Origin: Pseudomonadota bacterium
Lineage (GTDB): Bacteria; Myxococcota; Myxococcia; Myxococcales; Myxococcaceae
Direction: 5' to 3'
NCBI GenBank assembly: GCA_023424585.1
Contig: JAFADT010000579.1
Span: forward strand, 1-15,619
Length of the DNA: 15,619 nt
Shown: positions 7,232 to 13,695 of the stretch, in pieces
Layout of the letters: each line of letters starts with the position of its first letter
Numbering within the stretch: position 1 is the stretch's first letter
The notes under the pieces: generated by a model
What the model was told of the DNA's origin: nothing
The model's database searches: none
The model's input: the letters and a program-made list of their open reading frames with translations, nothing else
Position numbers and translations under genes: made by a program

Positions 7232-7612
7232 ATGGCCCGGCACAAGACCTACGACTGCTCCGCCGGCTGTCCGGTGTCCGCGACGCTGGATGTGATTGGC
7301 GGCAAGTGGAAGGGGCTCATCCTCTACCACCTGCTCGAAGGCACGCTGCGCTTCGGGGAGCTGCGCAAGCGCATCCCGGACGTCACCCAGCGGATGCTGA
7401 CGCAGCACCTGCGCGAGCTGGAACAGAGCGGGCTCGTGCACCGGCAGGTGTACGCGGAGGTCCCCCCGCGCGTCGAATACAGCCTCACGCCACAGGGCCA
7501 GACCCTGCGCGGCGTGATTGCCGCGCTCAAGTCCTGGGGAGAGACCTACCTGCGCCGGAAGCCCCCGGAGCCCACGGCCCCGAAGCGCCGGCTCGCCGTC
7601 GCGGCGCGCTGA
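7232..7612 (+). CDS. HxlR-family winged-helix regulator with N-terminal cysteines
   Basis: This 126-residue protein has the HxlR (MarR-like) core: [58 protein letters not shown] for the recognition helix, and the beta-wing [12 protein letters not shown]. It carries cysteines at positions 9 and 13 (YDCSAGC). In HxlR sensors such as YodB, HypR and QorR, an N-terminal Cys at a similar place reacts with quinones, aldehydes or oxidants and releases DNA (family knowledge). The divergent MDR reductase at 6125-7144 is the obvious target. The start is the ATG at 7232 with AAGGGA close upstream. A basic 18-residue tail follows the domain. It converges with the hemolysin III gene across 12 bp, with no visible terminator. 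Confidence 0.93.
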   Translation: MARHKTYDCSAGCPVSATLDVIGGKWKGLILYHLLEGTLRFGELRKRIPDVTQRMLTQHLRELEQSGLVHRQVYAEVPPRVEYSLTPQGQTLRGVIAALKSWGETYLRRKPPEPTAPKRRLAVAAR

Positions 7613-7624
7613 AGGAAGCGCGGC

Positions 7625-8287
7625 CTATCCCGCCGCGCGCACCAGGCGCAGCACCACCGCGAAGTGCAGCCCCGCGCCCACCAGCGTCATCGCGTGGAAC
7701 ACCTCGTGGTAGCCGAAGACGCCGGGCCGGGGGTTGGGCCGCTTGAAGGCATACGCGAGCGCCCCCAGCGTATACGCCAGCCCTCCGGCGATGATGAGCA
7801 GGCTCGCGCCCGGCCCCACCGCGCGGAAGACGTCGCCGAAGTACGGCATCATCGTCCACCCCACCGCGATGGCCAGCGCCGCCGTCACCCACTTGGGCGC
7901 TCCCACCCAGAACAGCGACTGGAGGATGCCCAGCAGCGCCCCCGCGGAGAGCCACGCCATCAGCGGGTTGCCCACGGCGGGCGGCAGCCCCAGCAGGATG
8001 ACCGGCGTGTACGTCCCCGCGATGAGCAGGAAGATGGCCGCGTGGTCCGCCCGGCGCATCCACGCACGGGCCCCCGGCGACCAGTTCACCCGGTGGTACG
8101 TCGCGCTGATGGTGAACAGCCCCACCAGGCTCAGCGCGTACAGGGCGGACGCCACCGCCGTGCGCGGCGTGGGCGCCATCGCCACCAGCACCACGCCCGC
8201 GCCCACCGCGAACGCCGCCGCCCACTGGTGCAGCACCCCTCGCAACCTCGGCTTCTCCATGCCCATCACCGCCGCGCTCACGCGCAT
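7625..8287 (-). CDS. hemolysin III family (PAQR-like) seven-helix membrane protein
   Basis: This integral inner-membrane protein has about seven hydrophobic helices. It shows the HlyIII/PAQR signature residues: S and H in TISATYHRVNW, D and H in RRADHAAIFLLIAGTYTP, and two His in GYHEVFHAMTLVGAGLHF, which together form a buried metal site in the superfamily. The cellular role of bacterial members is poorly defined, and haemolysis is shown only for a few. I give the ATG at 8287 as start (220 residues). GTG 8281, ATG 8266 and ATG 8260 are alternatives, because none has its own good Shine-Dalgarno and the conserved part begins at EKPRLRGVLHQW. ATG 8323 would add 12 residues but lies 14-15 nt from the only strong SD. 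A 16-codon leader ORF ends in GTGA overlap with GTG 8281, suggesting coupled translation. It is divergent from a TetR gene. Confidence 0.9.
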   Translation of the reverse strand: MRVSAAVMGMEKPRLRGVLHQWAAAFAVGAGVVLVAMAPTPRTAVASALYALSLVGLFTISATYHRVNWSPGARAWMRRADHAAIFLLIAGTYTPVILLGLPPAVGNPLMAWLSAGALLGILQSLFWVGAPKWVTAALAIAVGWTMMPYFGDVFRAVGPGASLLIIAGGLAYTLGALAYAFKRPNPRPGVFGYHEVFHAMTLVGAGLHFAVVLRLVRAAG

Positions 8288-8328
8288 CCCACCGTGGACT
8301 CGACACCCCGAGCATCCAGGCATTTCAT
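8278..8328 (-). CDS. possible 16-residue leader peptide ORF upstream of the hemolysin III gene
   Basis: A consensus AGGAGGT (8338-8344, minus strand) stands 9 nt before an ATG at 8328 that opens a short frame, MKCLDARGVESTVGCA, then TGA at 8280-8278. That stop overlaps in-frame GTG 8281 of the hemolysin III gene (GTGA) and lies 7 nt past its ATG 8287. This is the best ribosome site in the whole intergenic region, while the main gene has none. Translational coupling is the simplest reading. An alternative is that the ribosome uses ATG 8323 directly with a long spacing. Confidence 0.4.
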   Translation of the reverse strand: MKCLDARGVESTVGCA

Positions 8329-8350
8329 GATGACGCCACCTCCTCGCCGC

Positions 8351-8368
8351 ACCTACTATTCGGTAGGT
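8351..8368. promoter_or_regulatory. probable TetR operator, site 1 (perfect inverted repeat)
   Basis: ACCTAC-TATTCG-GTAGGT is an 18-bp site with perfect 6-bp arms and a 6-bp centre. Its size and its CGGTA half resemble operators of many TetR-family repressors. It lies between the divergent hemolysin III and TetR genes and upstream of the leader-ORF ribosome site, where a bound dimer could block both promoters. Confidence 0.6.
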
Positions 8369-8380
8369 TTCGATTGGGTA

Positions 8381-8398
8381 AGTTACTGGTGGGTAGGT
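8381..8398. promoter_or_regulatory. probable TetR operator, site 2 (imperfect copy 30 bp from site 1)
   Basis: AGTTAC-TGGTGG-GTAGGT repeats site 1: the right arm is identical and the left arm matches at 4 of 6 positions, with the same 6-bp centre. The offset is exactly 30 bp, close to three helical turns, so two dimers would lie on the same DNA face. It ends 12 bp before the proposed TetR start. Confidence 0.45.
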
Positions 8399-8409
8399 TC
8401 GAGGTCAAC

Positions 8410-9048
8410 TTGAAGAAGAAACAGCGGCTCACGGGAGCGGAGCGCCGGGTCCAGTTGATGGAGATCGGCCGGGCGGTCTTCGCCTCGAAGGGCTACGAGG
8501 CGACCTCCATCGAAGAGGTGGCCCAGCAGGCGGGCGTGTCCAAGCCCATCGTCTACGAGCACTTCGGCGCGAAGGAGGGGCTGTACGCGGCCATCGTGGA
8601 CCGGGAGCTGGAGGACCTGGTGGCGCGCGTGTCCGCGAGCATCGCGCAGGGCACGCCCCGGCAGCGCTTCGAGGACGCGGTGCTGGCCTTCATGGCCTAC
8701 GTGAAGGAAGAGCCCGCGGGCTTCGCGGTGCTGACGCGGGACTCCCCCACGGCGGCGGCGCGGCGCGGGCTGACGCGCGTCATCGACGACCTGGCCCACC
8801 GCGTGGGCGACGTCTTCCGCAGCGAGTTCGAGCGCGCCGGCTACCCATCCAAGGTGGCGCCCATCTACGCCAACGCGCTGGTGGGCATGGTGACGCAGGT
8901 GGGCCACTGGTGGGCCGCGGAGGGCAAGGCCTTCTCCACGGAGAACGTGGCCCGCCACGTCGCGGCGCTCGGGTGGATGGGCCTGCGGCACCTGCCCAAG
9001 GACCCCGCCGCGCCCGGCGCGAGGCGCGAGGCGAAGCGCAAGGGCTGA
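8410..9048 (+). CDS. TetR-family transcriptional regulator
   Basis: This is a 212-residue, one-domain repressor type. The N-terminal helix-turn-helix covers residues about 31-52 (ATSIEEVAQQAGVSKPIVYEHF) followed by GAKEGLYAAIVDRE, the classic TetR pattern. The remaining all-helical ligand domain is variable and gives no ligand. I choose TTG 8410 (then KKKQRLTGAERR), because GAGG sits 5 nt upstream and because the more upstream TTG 8374 and GTG 8389 lie inside the operator-like repeats. The divergent hemolysin III gene is the most likely target, with autoregulation through the two inverted repeats at 8351-8398. The prpE gene converges on it with only a 4-bp gap, so it is a less likely target. 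Confidence 0.93.
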   Translation: MKKKQRLTGAERRVQLMEIGRAVFASKGYEATSIEEVAQQAGVSKPIVYEHFGAKEGLYAAIVDRELEDLVARVSASIAQGTPRQRFEDAVLAFMAYVKEEPAGFAVLTRDSPTAAARRGLTRVIDDLAHRVGDVFRSEFERAGYPSKVAPIYANALVGMVTQVGHWWAAEGKAFSTENVARHVAALGWMGLRHLPKDPAAPGARREAKRKG

Positions 9049-9052
9049 AGGG

Positions 9053-10966
9053 CTACGCCTTCGGAGGCCGCGCCTGGAGCGCCGCCTGGATGCCCTCCAG
9101 CGCGCCCGGGTCCTCGATGGTGGTGAGGTCGCCCGGCTCGCGCTGCTCCGCCACGGCCTGGATGCTGCGGCGGAGCAGCTTGCCCGAGCGCGTCTTGGGC
9201 AGGCCCGCCACCAGGTGCACCGCCGCGGGGCGGGCCACGGCGCCCAGCGTCCGGCCCACCGTGTCCATCAGCTCGCGCGAGAGGGCGGCGCGGTCCTCCT
9301 CGCGCACCAGGCGCGCGGGGTCCTTGGGCACGGCGAAGGCCATCACCACCTGGCCCTTGAGCTCGTCCTTCACGCCCACCACGGCCACCTCCGCGATGGC
9401 CGGGTGGCCGCTGATGGCCTCTTCAATCTCGCGCGTGCCCAGCCGGTGGCCCGCCACGTTGATGACGTCGTCCGTGCGGCCGAGGATGAAGTAGTCCCCG
9501 TCCTCGTCGCGCGTGGCCCAGTCGAAGGTGTTGTAGAGGGGCGTGTCGAAGCTGGAGAAGTACGTGGAGACGAAGCGCGCGTCGTCGCCCCACACCGTGG
9601 ACAGGCAGCCCGGCGGCAGCGGGGGCTGAACCACCAGCACGCCCTTCTGGTTCGCCGCCGTCACCTCTTCGCCGCTCAGCCCGTCCACCAGCTTCACGCG
9701 GTAGCCGTAGATGGCCGTGCCCGGGGACCCCAGCTTGCGCTTGCGAGGCTCCACCCCGGGAACGGGCCCCAGGATGGGCCAGCCCGTCTCCGTCTGCCAG
9801 TAGTTGTCCAGCACCTGCGTGGACGGCAGCGCGTCGGAGATCCACGCGTGCGTGGGCGCGTCCAGCGGCTCGCCCGCGAGGAACAGGTAGCGCAGGCTGG
9901 ACGTGTCGTGCTGCTTCAGGAACGCCGCGTCCTGCTTCTTCAGGATGCGGATGGCCGTGGGCGACGTGAACATCACGCGGACCTTGTGCTGCTCGATGAG
10001 CCGCCACCAGATGCCCGCGTCGGGCCGGATGGGCAGGCCCTCGTAGAGCACCGTCGTCATGCCGTTCAGCAGCGGGCCGTAGACGATGTACGAGTGGCCC
10101 ACCACCCAGCCGATGTCCGAGGCCGTGAACATCGTCTCGCCCGGCTGGCCCGTGTAGATGTGGCGCATGGACGCGGCCAGCGCCACCGCGTAGCCGCCCG
10201 TGTCGCGCTGCACGCCCTTGGGCTTCCCGGTGGTGCCGGACGTGTAGAGGATGTAGCTGGGCTCGGAGGACTCCAGCCACTCCACCGGCACGCGGGCGCC
10301 TTCGTGCTGCTCCGCCAGCGTGGCGAAGTCCACGTCGCGCCCCGGCGTGACGGGGCTGTCCGGGACGAGCCCCCGGTGGAACACCAGCACGTGCGCGGGC
10401 GGGTGCTTCGCGAGCGCGAGCGCCTCGTCCACCAGCGGCTTGTACGGGACGACCCGGCCCGCGCGCATGCCCGCGTCCGTCGTCACCAGCAGGACGGGCT
10501 TCGCGTCGTCGATGCGCATGGCCAGGCTGTGCGCCGCGAAGCCGCCGAACACCACCGAGTGGATGGCCCCCAGCCGCGTGCAGGCGAGCAGCACGAAGAG
10601 GGCCTCCGGCACCATGGGCATGTAGACGATGACGCGGTCGCCGCGCCCCACGCCCAGCGAGCGCAGCATGGCCGCCGCCCGGTTCACCTCCCCGTGCAGC
10701 TGGGCGTAGGTGTACTGGCGGCGCTGCTCCGTCTCCGTGGACTCGAAGACGAGCGCCGGCTGGTCCGCGCGGGTGGCCAGGTGCCGGTCCACCGCGTTGT
10801 GGCACAGGTTGGTGCGCCCCCCGACGAACCAGCGCGCGAAGGGCGGCCGGGAGGCGTCCAGCACCGCGTCGAAGGGCCGCTCCCAGTCGATGAGGCGAGC
10901 CTGCTCCGCCCAGAACGCCTCCGGCGCTTCGATGGAGCGGCGGTAGAAGTCCAGATAGCTGCCCAT
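9053..10966 (-). CDS. prpE: propionyl-CoA synthetase (propionate--CoA ligase)
   Basis: This enzyme activates propionate (and more slowly acetate) to the acyl-CoA through an acyl-adenylate. It is 637 residues against about 628 in E. coli PrpE, with near-identical landmarks: an N-terminal FYRRSIEAPEAFWAEQA, PPFARWFVGGRTNLCHNAVDR, the AMP-binding P-loop YTSGTTGKPKG at 241-251 followed by VQRDTGGY (PrpE-like, rather than acetyl-CoA synthetase), ASDIGWVVGHSYIVYGPL, DNYWQTETGWP, and PKTRSGKLLRR with catalytic Lys596, a site that lysine acetyltransferases silence in this family. ATG 10966 has CAGGAG 7 nt upstream. No prpB/C/D genes are adjacent, so here it probably supplies propionyl-CoA for carboxylation, or for odd-chain or polyketide building blocks (inference). 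It converges with the TetR gene across 4 bp. Confidence 0.96.
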   Translation of the reverse strand: MGSYLDFYRRSIEAPEAFWAEQARLIDWERPFDAVLDASRPPFARWFVGGRTNLCHNAVDRHLATRADQPALVFESTETEQRRQYTYAQLHGEVNRAAAMLRSLGVGRGDRVIVYMPMVPEALFVLLACTRLGAIHSVVFGGFAAHSLAMRIDDAKPVLLVTTDAGMRAGRVVPYKPLVDEALALAKHPPAHVLVFHRGLVPDSPVTPGRDVDFATLAEQHEGARVPVEWLESSEPSYILYTSGTTGKPKGVQRDTGGYAVALAASMRHIYTGQPGETMFTASDIGWVVGHSYIVYGPLLNGMTTVLYEGLPIRPDAGIWWRLIEQHKVRVMFTSPTAIRILKKQDAAFLKQHDTSSLRYLFLAGEPLDAPTHAWISDALPSTQVLDNYWQTETGWPILGPVPGVEPRKRKLGSPGTAIYGYRVKLVDGLSGEEVTAANQKGVLVVQPPLPPGCLSTVWGDDARFVSTYFSSFDTPLYNTFDWATRDEDGDYFILGRTDDVINVAGHRLGTREIEEAISGHPAIAEVAVVGVKDELKGQVVMAFAVPKDPARLVREEDRAALSRELMDTVGRTLGAVARPAAVHLVAGLPKTRSGKLLRRSIQAVAEQREPGDLTTIEDPGALEGIQAALQARPPKA

Positions 10967-10997
10967 GCGGACGCTCCTGCGAAGGGGATGTCCCTGG

Positions 10998-11003
10998 ACG
11001 ATA
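10998..11003 (-). promoter_or_regulatory. possible -10 element (TATCGT) of prpE
   Basis: TATCGT on the minus strand lies 31 nt before the prpE ATG, leaving a leader of about 25 nt that includes the CAGGAG ribosome site. A -35 candidate, TTCCCA (11022-11027), sits 18 bp further upstream but is weak. Confidence 0.3.
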
Positions 11004-11010
11004 GGGGCGG

Positions 11011-11031
11011 GTCCTCCCGGGTGGGAAGGAC
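11011..11031. repeat. short inverted repeat between prpE and the next gene
   Basis: GTCCTCCC (11011-11018) and GGGAAGGAC (11023-11031) pair around a 4-nt loop with one bulged base. It overlaps the possible prpE -35 and could be a regulator site or chance GC-rich structure. Confidence 0.25.
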
Positions 11032-11052
11032 GGCTCCCGGAAGATGCTCGGG

Positions 11053-11058
11053 AATAAT
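11053..11058 (+). promoter_or_regulatory. possible -10 element (AATAAT) of the small secreted-protein gene
   Basis: AATAAT matches TATAAT at five of six positions and is the most AT-rich patch in the spacer. It would start a leader of about 45 nt that contains the whole hairpin at 11076-11101. No clear -35 is visible. Confidence 0.35.
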
Positions 11059-11075
11059 CAGCACCGCGGGCGTAA

Positions 11076-11101
11076 CCCCTTCAGCATTTCCACTGAAGGG
11101 G
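11076..11101 (+). promoter_or_regulatory. stem-loop enclosing the Shine-Dalgarno of the 11112 gene
   Basis: CCCCTTCAG (11076-11084) and CTGAAGGGG (11093-11101) are perfect 9-bp complements around an 8-nt loop (CATTTCCA). The right arm contains the only ribosome-binding sequence, GAAGGGG, 10 nt before the ATG at 11112. As RNA the hairpin would hide the ribosome site; as DNA it could instead be an operator. No poly-U follows, so it is not an intrinsic terminator. Confidence 0.6.
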
Positions 11102-11111
11102 AGCCCACACC

Positions 11112-11510
11112 ATGAAGCGTTCCACGCAGACGTTGGGGATGTCCGCCGCGCTGGTCCTGCTGGCCGTGCCCGTGGCCTACGCAGGGTCGAAGACGCAGTT
11201 CTTCGTGACCATCAACTCGACCGCCCGCACGGCCTACGGCGCGATGGGCACGGCGCGCAACAGCGCGGACACCGTCCAGAACATCTATTGCCGCACCTTC
11301 GCGGACGCGGCGTTGGGTGAGTCGGTGCGGTGCTTCGCCAACAACGCGGCGGGCGCCTCCGTGTCCTGCTACTCGTCCTCGCCGGCGCTCATCCGCAGCG
11401 TCCAGTCCGCCAACGACTCGGCCTACCTCTACTTCGCCTGGGACGCGAGCGGCGTCTGTCAGACCATCGACGTGCTCAAGGGCTCGCACCTGGAGCCGAA
11501 GGGGCCGTAG
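11112..11510 (+). CDS. small secreted four-cysteine protein, function unknown
   Basis: This 132-residue protein has a clear signal peptide (MKRSTQ, a hydrophobic core about residues 9-21, cleavage after AYA at 22-24). The mature part is about 108 residues, rich in Ser, Ala and Thr, with four cysteines at 60, 74, 86 and 116 that could form two disulfides after export. I recognise no domain. It is predicted to be periplasmic or secreted, as there is no lipobox. The start is the ATG at 11112, whose ribosome site GAAGGGG lies inside a perfect hairpin, suggesting conditional translation. The next gene begins 34 bp downstream on the same strand and may be cotranscribed. Confidence 0.75.
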   Translation: MKRSTQTLGMSAALVLLAVPVAYAGSKTQFFVTINSTARTAYGAMGTARNSADTVQNIYCRTFADAALGESVRCFANNAAGASVSCYSSSPALIRSVQSANDSAYLYFAWDASGVCQTIDVLKGSHLEPKGP

Positions 11511-11544
11511 TCCCGCCGCTTGCGCCACGCCCCCGGAGCCTTCG

Positions 11545-12063
11545 ATGAAGACCTTCCTCCAGACGCTGTTGTCACAGGTCCCGGGCATCGCGCTCGGCAT
11601 CACCGGGGGCGTGGCGCTGACCTTCGCCACCCTGGAGTCCCGCGTGGAGCAGTTGCTGGACGCGAAGCTGGAGGCGCAGCTCGCCCGGCTCCGCCCCCTC
11701 GTGCACTCCCGCCCCGCGCCCGCGCCCGTGGTGACGCAGGAGGAGGACTCCCGCGAGGAGCTGCGGCTCATCCGTGAGCAGCTCGCCGTGCTCGCGGCGA
11801 GGCCCCCCGCGCCGGCGCCTCCCCCGGAACCCGAGGACGACGTGCGCCCCGCCCCCACGCCCGACCCGGTGGAGGCCTCGCGCCAGGGGCAGCAGGTGCT
11901 GGCGGAAGCCCTCGGGAGGGGCCGCTGGACGGAGGCGGATCAGCAGCGCTTCCACCAGGCCCTCCGCGGCGGAACGCGCGAGGAGCTGGAGGCCCTGGAG
12001 CAGCGCCTGTCGCTGGCCATCAACAGCGGCCAGCTCCGGCCGGTGCTCGGCGACGAGCAGTAG
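11545..12063 (+). CDS. membrane-anchored protein with Pro-rich linker, function unknown
   Basis: This is a 172-residue protein. One hydrophobic segment at about residues 12-30 (VPGIALGITGGVALTFATL) anchors the N-terminus, followed by a charged helical stretch with coiled-coil character (31-50), a short Pro/Ala linker (55-63), a second helix (66-85) and a longer Pro-rich spacer (86-108). The C-terminal helical part (109-166) contains GRGRWTEADQQRFHQAL and a Leu/Glu-rich amphipathic helix. The layout suggests a single-pass envelope protein with a small helical end domain that could bind a partner; I do not recognise a family. The start is the ATG at 11545 with GGAG 7 nt upstream. It may be in an operon with the secreted protein gene 34 bp upstream. 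Confidence 0.75.
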   Translation: MKTFLQTLLSQVPGIALGITGGVALTFATLESRVEQLLDAKLEAQLARLRPLVHSRPAPAPVVTQEEDSREELRLIREQLAVLAARPPAPAPPPEPEDDVRPAPTPDPVEASRQGQQVLAEALGRGRWTEADQQRFHQALRGGTREELEALEQRLSLAINSGQLRPVLGDEQ

Positions 12064-12100
12064 GGCGCGAAGCGCCCGCCCGCGCGACCGGAGGCTCCGG
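12063..12100. terminator. GC-rich hairpins between convergent genes, possible bidirectional terminator
   Basis: GGGCGC-GAA-GCGCCC (12063-12077) begins in the stop codon of the upstream gene, and CCGGAG-G-CTCCGG (12088-12100) follows. Both are perfect 6-bp stems, though the loops are tight (3 nt and 1 nt). No U-run follows on either strand, so this would be a non-canonical or Rho-assisted terminator at best. Confidence 0.3.
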
Positions 12101-12117
12101 GTGGTCCGCCCCCTTGC

Positions 12118-13461
12118 TCAGTGGCTCCAGTCCACCAGGTTGGAGAAGACCAGCTCCTCGGTGGCCACGAGGAAGTAGGCGCTCGTGTCCACGAAGCGCT
12201 GCCACGCGACGGGGCGCGCGCCGGTCGCGGTGTCCACCCAGTCCACGAAGCCTCCCACGACGCCATCGACGGACGTGTTGTTGACCCAGCAGCCGGAGCC
12301 GCTCGACGCGCCCAGCGCCGACAGGGCGAAGTTGTAGTGGCTCCAGGCGGCGCCATACAGGTCGTGGTAGTTGCCCGTGGCCCGGGCGATCTTCCACTGC
12401 GCGTCCGCGAGCTGGAGCGCGGAGCCTGGGTAGACCTTGGTGTCCGTGCCTCCCTGCGGCGTCCACTGGTGCACGCCGCCCGCGTAGCGCCCGCCCTGCA
12501 CGCTCAGGTACGCGCCGTTGTACGCCTGCCCGGAGTTCCACCAGTCCGCGAGCTTCTTCGCGTAGGCCTCTCCCGGGTCCCGGGCGCTGAACTCATACGG
12601 AGCGAAGCCCGTCTGGTCCACGCCGCCGTTGTAGACGCCGTTGCCGCCGCCATCGAGGTACGCGTAGTAGTTGCCCCAGGAGCCCGGGTCCTGAGCGGCG
12701 GCCAGCAGGCCCGACACCGCGTTCGCCCGGTCGTTGTAGTAGGCCGCCGTCGCGCTGTCGCCGACCGCCGAGGCCCAGTGCGAGAAGGCCCGGAAGGCCG
12801 CCACCGCGTAGGAGCGGTCGATGGTCCAGGAGCCCAGGTGCGCGTTGATGTAGTCCGCCATCTGGTGCGCCAGCGCGTACTCCTGCGACTGGTAGTTGGC
12901 CCGGTCGCCGTTGGGCGAGTACAGGCAGTACTTGCGCATGGCGATGAGCACCTCCGCCGTGGCGGCGGCGCCGCCCGGGAACGTGCGGGTGATGTTCCCG
13001 TGGGCGTCATAGGTGACGAACTGCCCCCCTGGCGGCTGCATGAAGCCGACGCGCGTGACGCTCCCGTCCTGCTCCACCACGTGGTTCTGGGGGTTGCGCA
13101 CCCAGCTCCAGAAGTAGCCGCTCAGCGCCGTCTTCGCCCGCGAGTCCAGGTCGCTGTTGCTGCGCCCCGCGGACACCAGCCGCTGGTAGCCATACAAGAG
13201 CCCGATGGCGCCGATGGCGGACGTCCCCGGATCCACGGCGTCCGCCTGGCCGTTGCCGATGCGCCAGTCATTCAGGGCGCCGTAGCCCGGCGACGCGCTG
13301 GAGACGGCCCCCACCGTGGGGTTGGCGGACGTGAACGAACACTGGGTGATGTACGAGCTCTCCATCCACACGTTGTCGTAACTGTCCGCGCGCGCCGACG
13401 ACGAGACGAACAGGAGCTGTGCCGCGACGAGAGCCACCCAGAACCGCTGGAGAAGACGCAT
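12118..13461 (-). CDS. secreted protein, possibly alpha/alpha-toroid glycosidase-like, function unknown
   Basis: This is a 447-residue exported protein. The signal peptide is MRLLQRFWVALVAAQLLFVSSSARA with cleavage before DSYDN. The mature protein is rich in Trp, Tyr, Gly and Asn and has repeated amphipathic helices followed by aromatic turns (GAIGLLYGYQRL, RAFSHWASAVGDSATAAYYNDRA, LADAQWKIARATGNYHDLYGAAWSHY). That pattern resembles six-hairpin (alpha/alpha) toroid glycosidases or lyases. I cannot assign a GH or PL family or name catalytic acids; DNDWR-like and DGGGN segments are only candidates. Three Cys in the mature part are far apart. ATG 13461 has AAGGA 5 nt upstream; a start 7 codons earlier (GTG 13482) is less likely because it precedes the signal peptide. 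It is divergent from a P450 gene. Confidence 0.75.
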   Translation of the reverse strand: MRLLQRFWVALVAAQLLFVSSSARADSYDNVWMESSYITQCSFTSANPTVGAVSSASPGYGALNDWRIGNGQADAVDPGTSAIGAIGLLYGYQRLVSAGRSNSDLDSRAKTALSGYFWSWVRNPQNHVVEQDGSVTRVGFMQPPGGQFVTYDAHGNITRTFPGGAAATAEVLIAMRKYCLYSPNGDRANYQSQEYALAHQMADYINAHLGSWTIDRSYAVAAFRAFSHWASAVGDSATAAYYNDRANAVSGLLAAAQDPGSWGNYYAYLDGGGNGVYNGGVDQTGFAPYEFSARDPGEAYAKKLADWWNSGQAYNGAYLSVQGGRYAGGVHQWTPQGGTDTKVYPGSALQLADAQWKIARATGNYHDLYGAAWSHYNFALSALGASSGSGCWVNNTSVDGVVGGFVDWVDTATGARPVAWQRFVDTSAYFLVATEELVFSNLVDWSH

Positions 13462-13695
13462 ATCCGTCCTTGCTGGAGCCACCCACCGACCTTGATGAGC
13501 CCAGCCGCTCTATCACTTTTTTCATTGAATACAGGTCCAACGACTTCCCGGCGCGCGTCCGCCGGACGGGAGTGTCACGACGACGACGGCTGGAGCGCGC
13601 GGGGGCGTCATCGGCGCCGTGGGGCCTCCACCGGACCGGCTCGGGTACACTCGCGCCCTCGGGAAGGTCGTTCATGCCCGTCCAGGAGCCGCCGC
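13462..13695. promoter_or_regulatory. divergent intergenic region of the secreted-protein and P450 genes
   Basis: These 234 bp contain an unusually AT-rich patch at about 13508-13535 (six T, then CATTGAATACA). On the minus strand it offers TTGGAC followed after 19 bp by TGATAG, a possible promoter for the secreted-protein gene. On the plus strand TACACT (13646-13651), in the context GGGTACACT, is a plausible P450 -10 with a leader of about 38 nt. I see no convincing operator palindrome. Confidence 0.35.

Noticed and set aside
9215..11320. A 701-codon open frame on the plus strand
   Set aside because: It lies opposite prpE and its product is a low-complexity Arg/His/Val/Gly-rich string, as expected for the complement of a GC-rich gene. 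prpE is unmistakable.
13499..13524. ATGAAAAAAGTGATAGAG on the minus strand as a possible gene start
   Set aside because: The frame it opens runs antisense through the spacer and out of frame into the secreted-protein gene; it has no ribosome site and loses coherence quickly. The A-run fits a promoter patch better.
12121..13695. Long plus-strand open frame running into the P450
   Set aside because: The upstream part is antisense to the secreted-protein gene and unlike any protein. The P450 proper begins at ATG 13696 with a good ribosome site.
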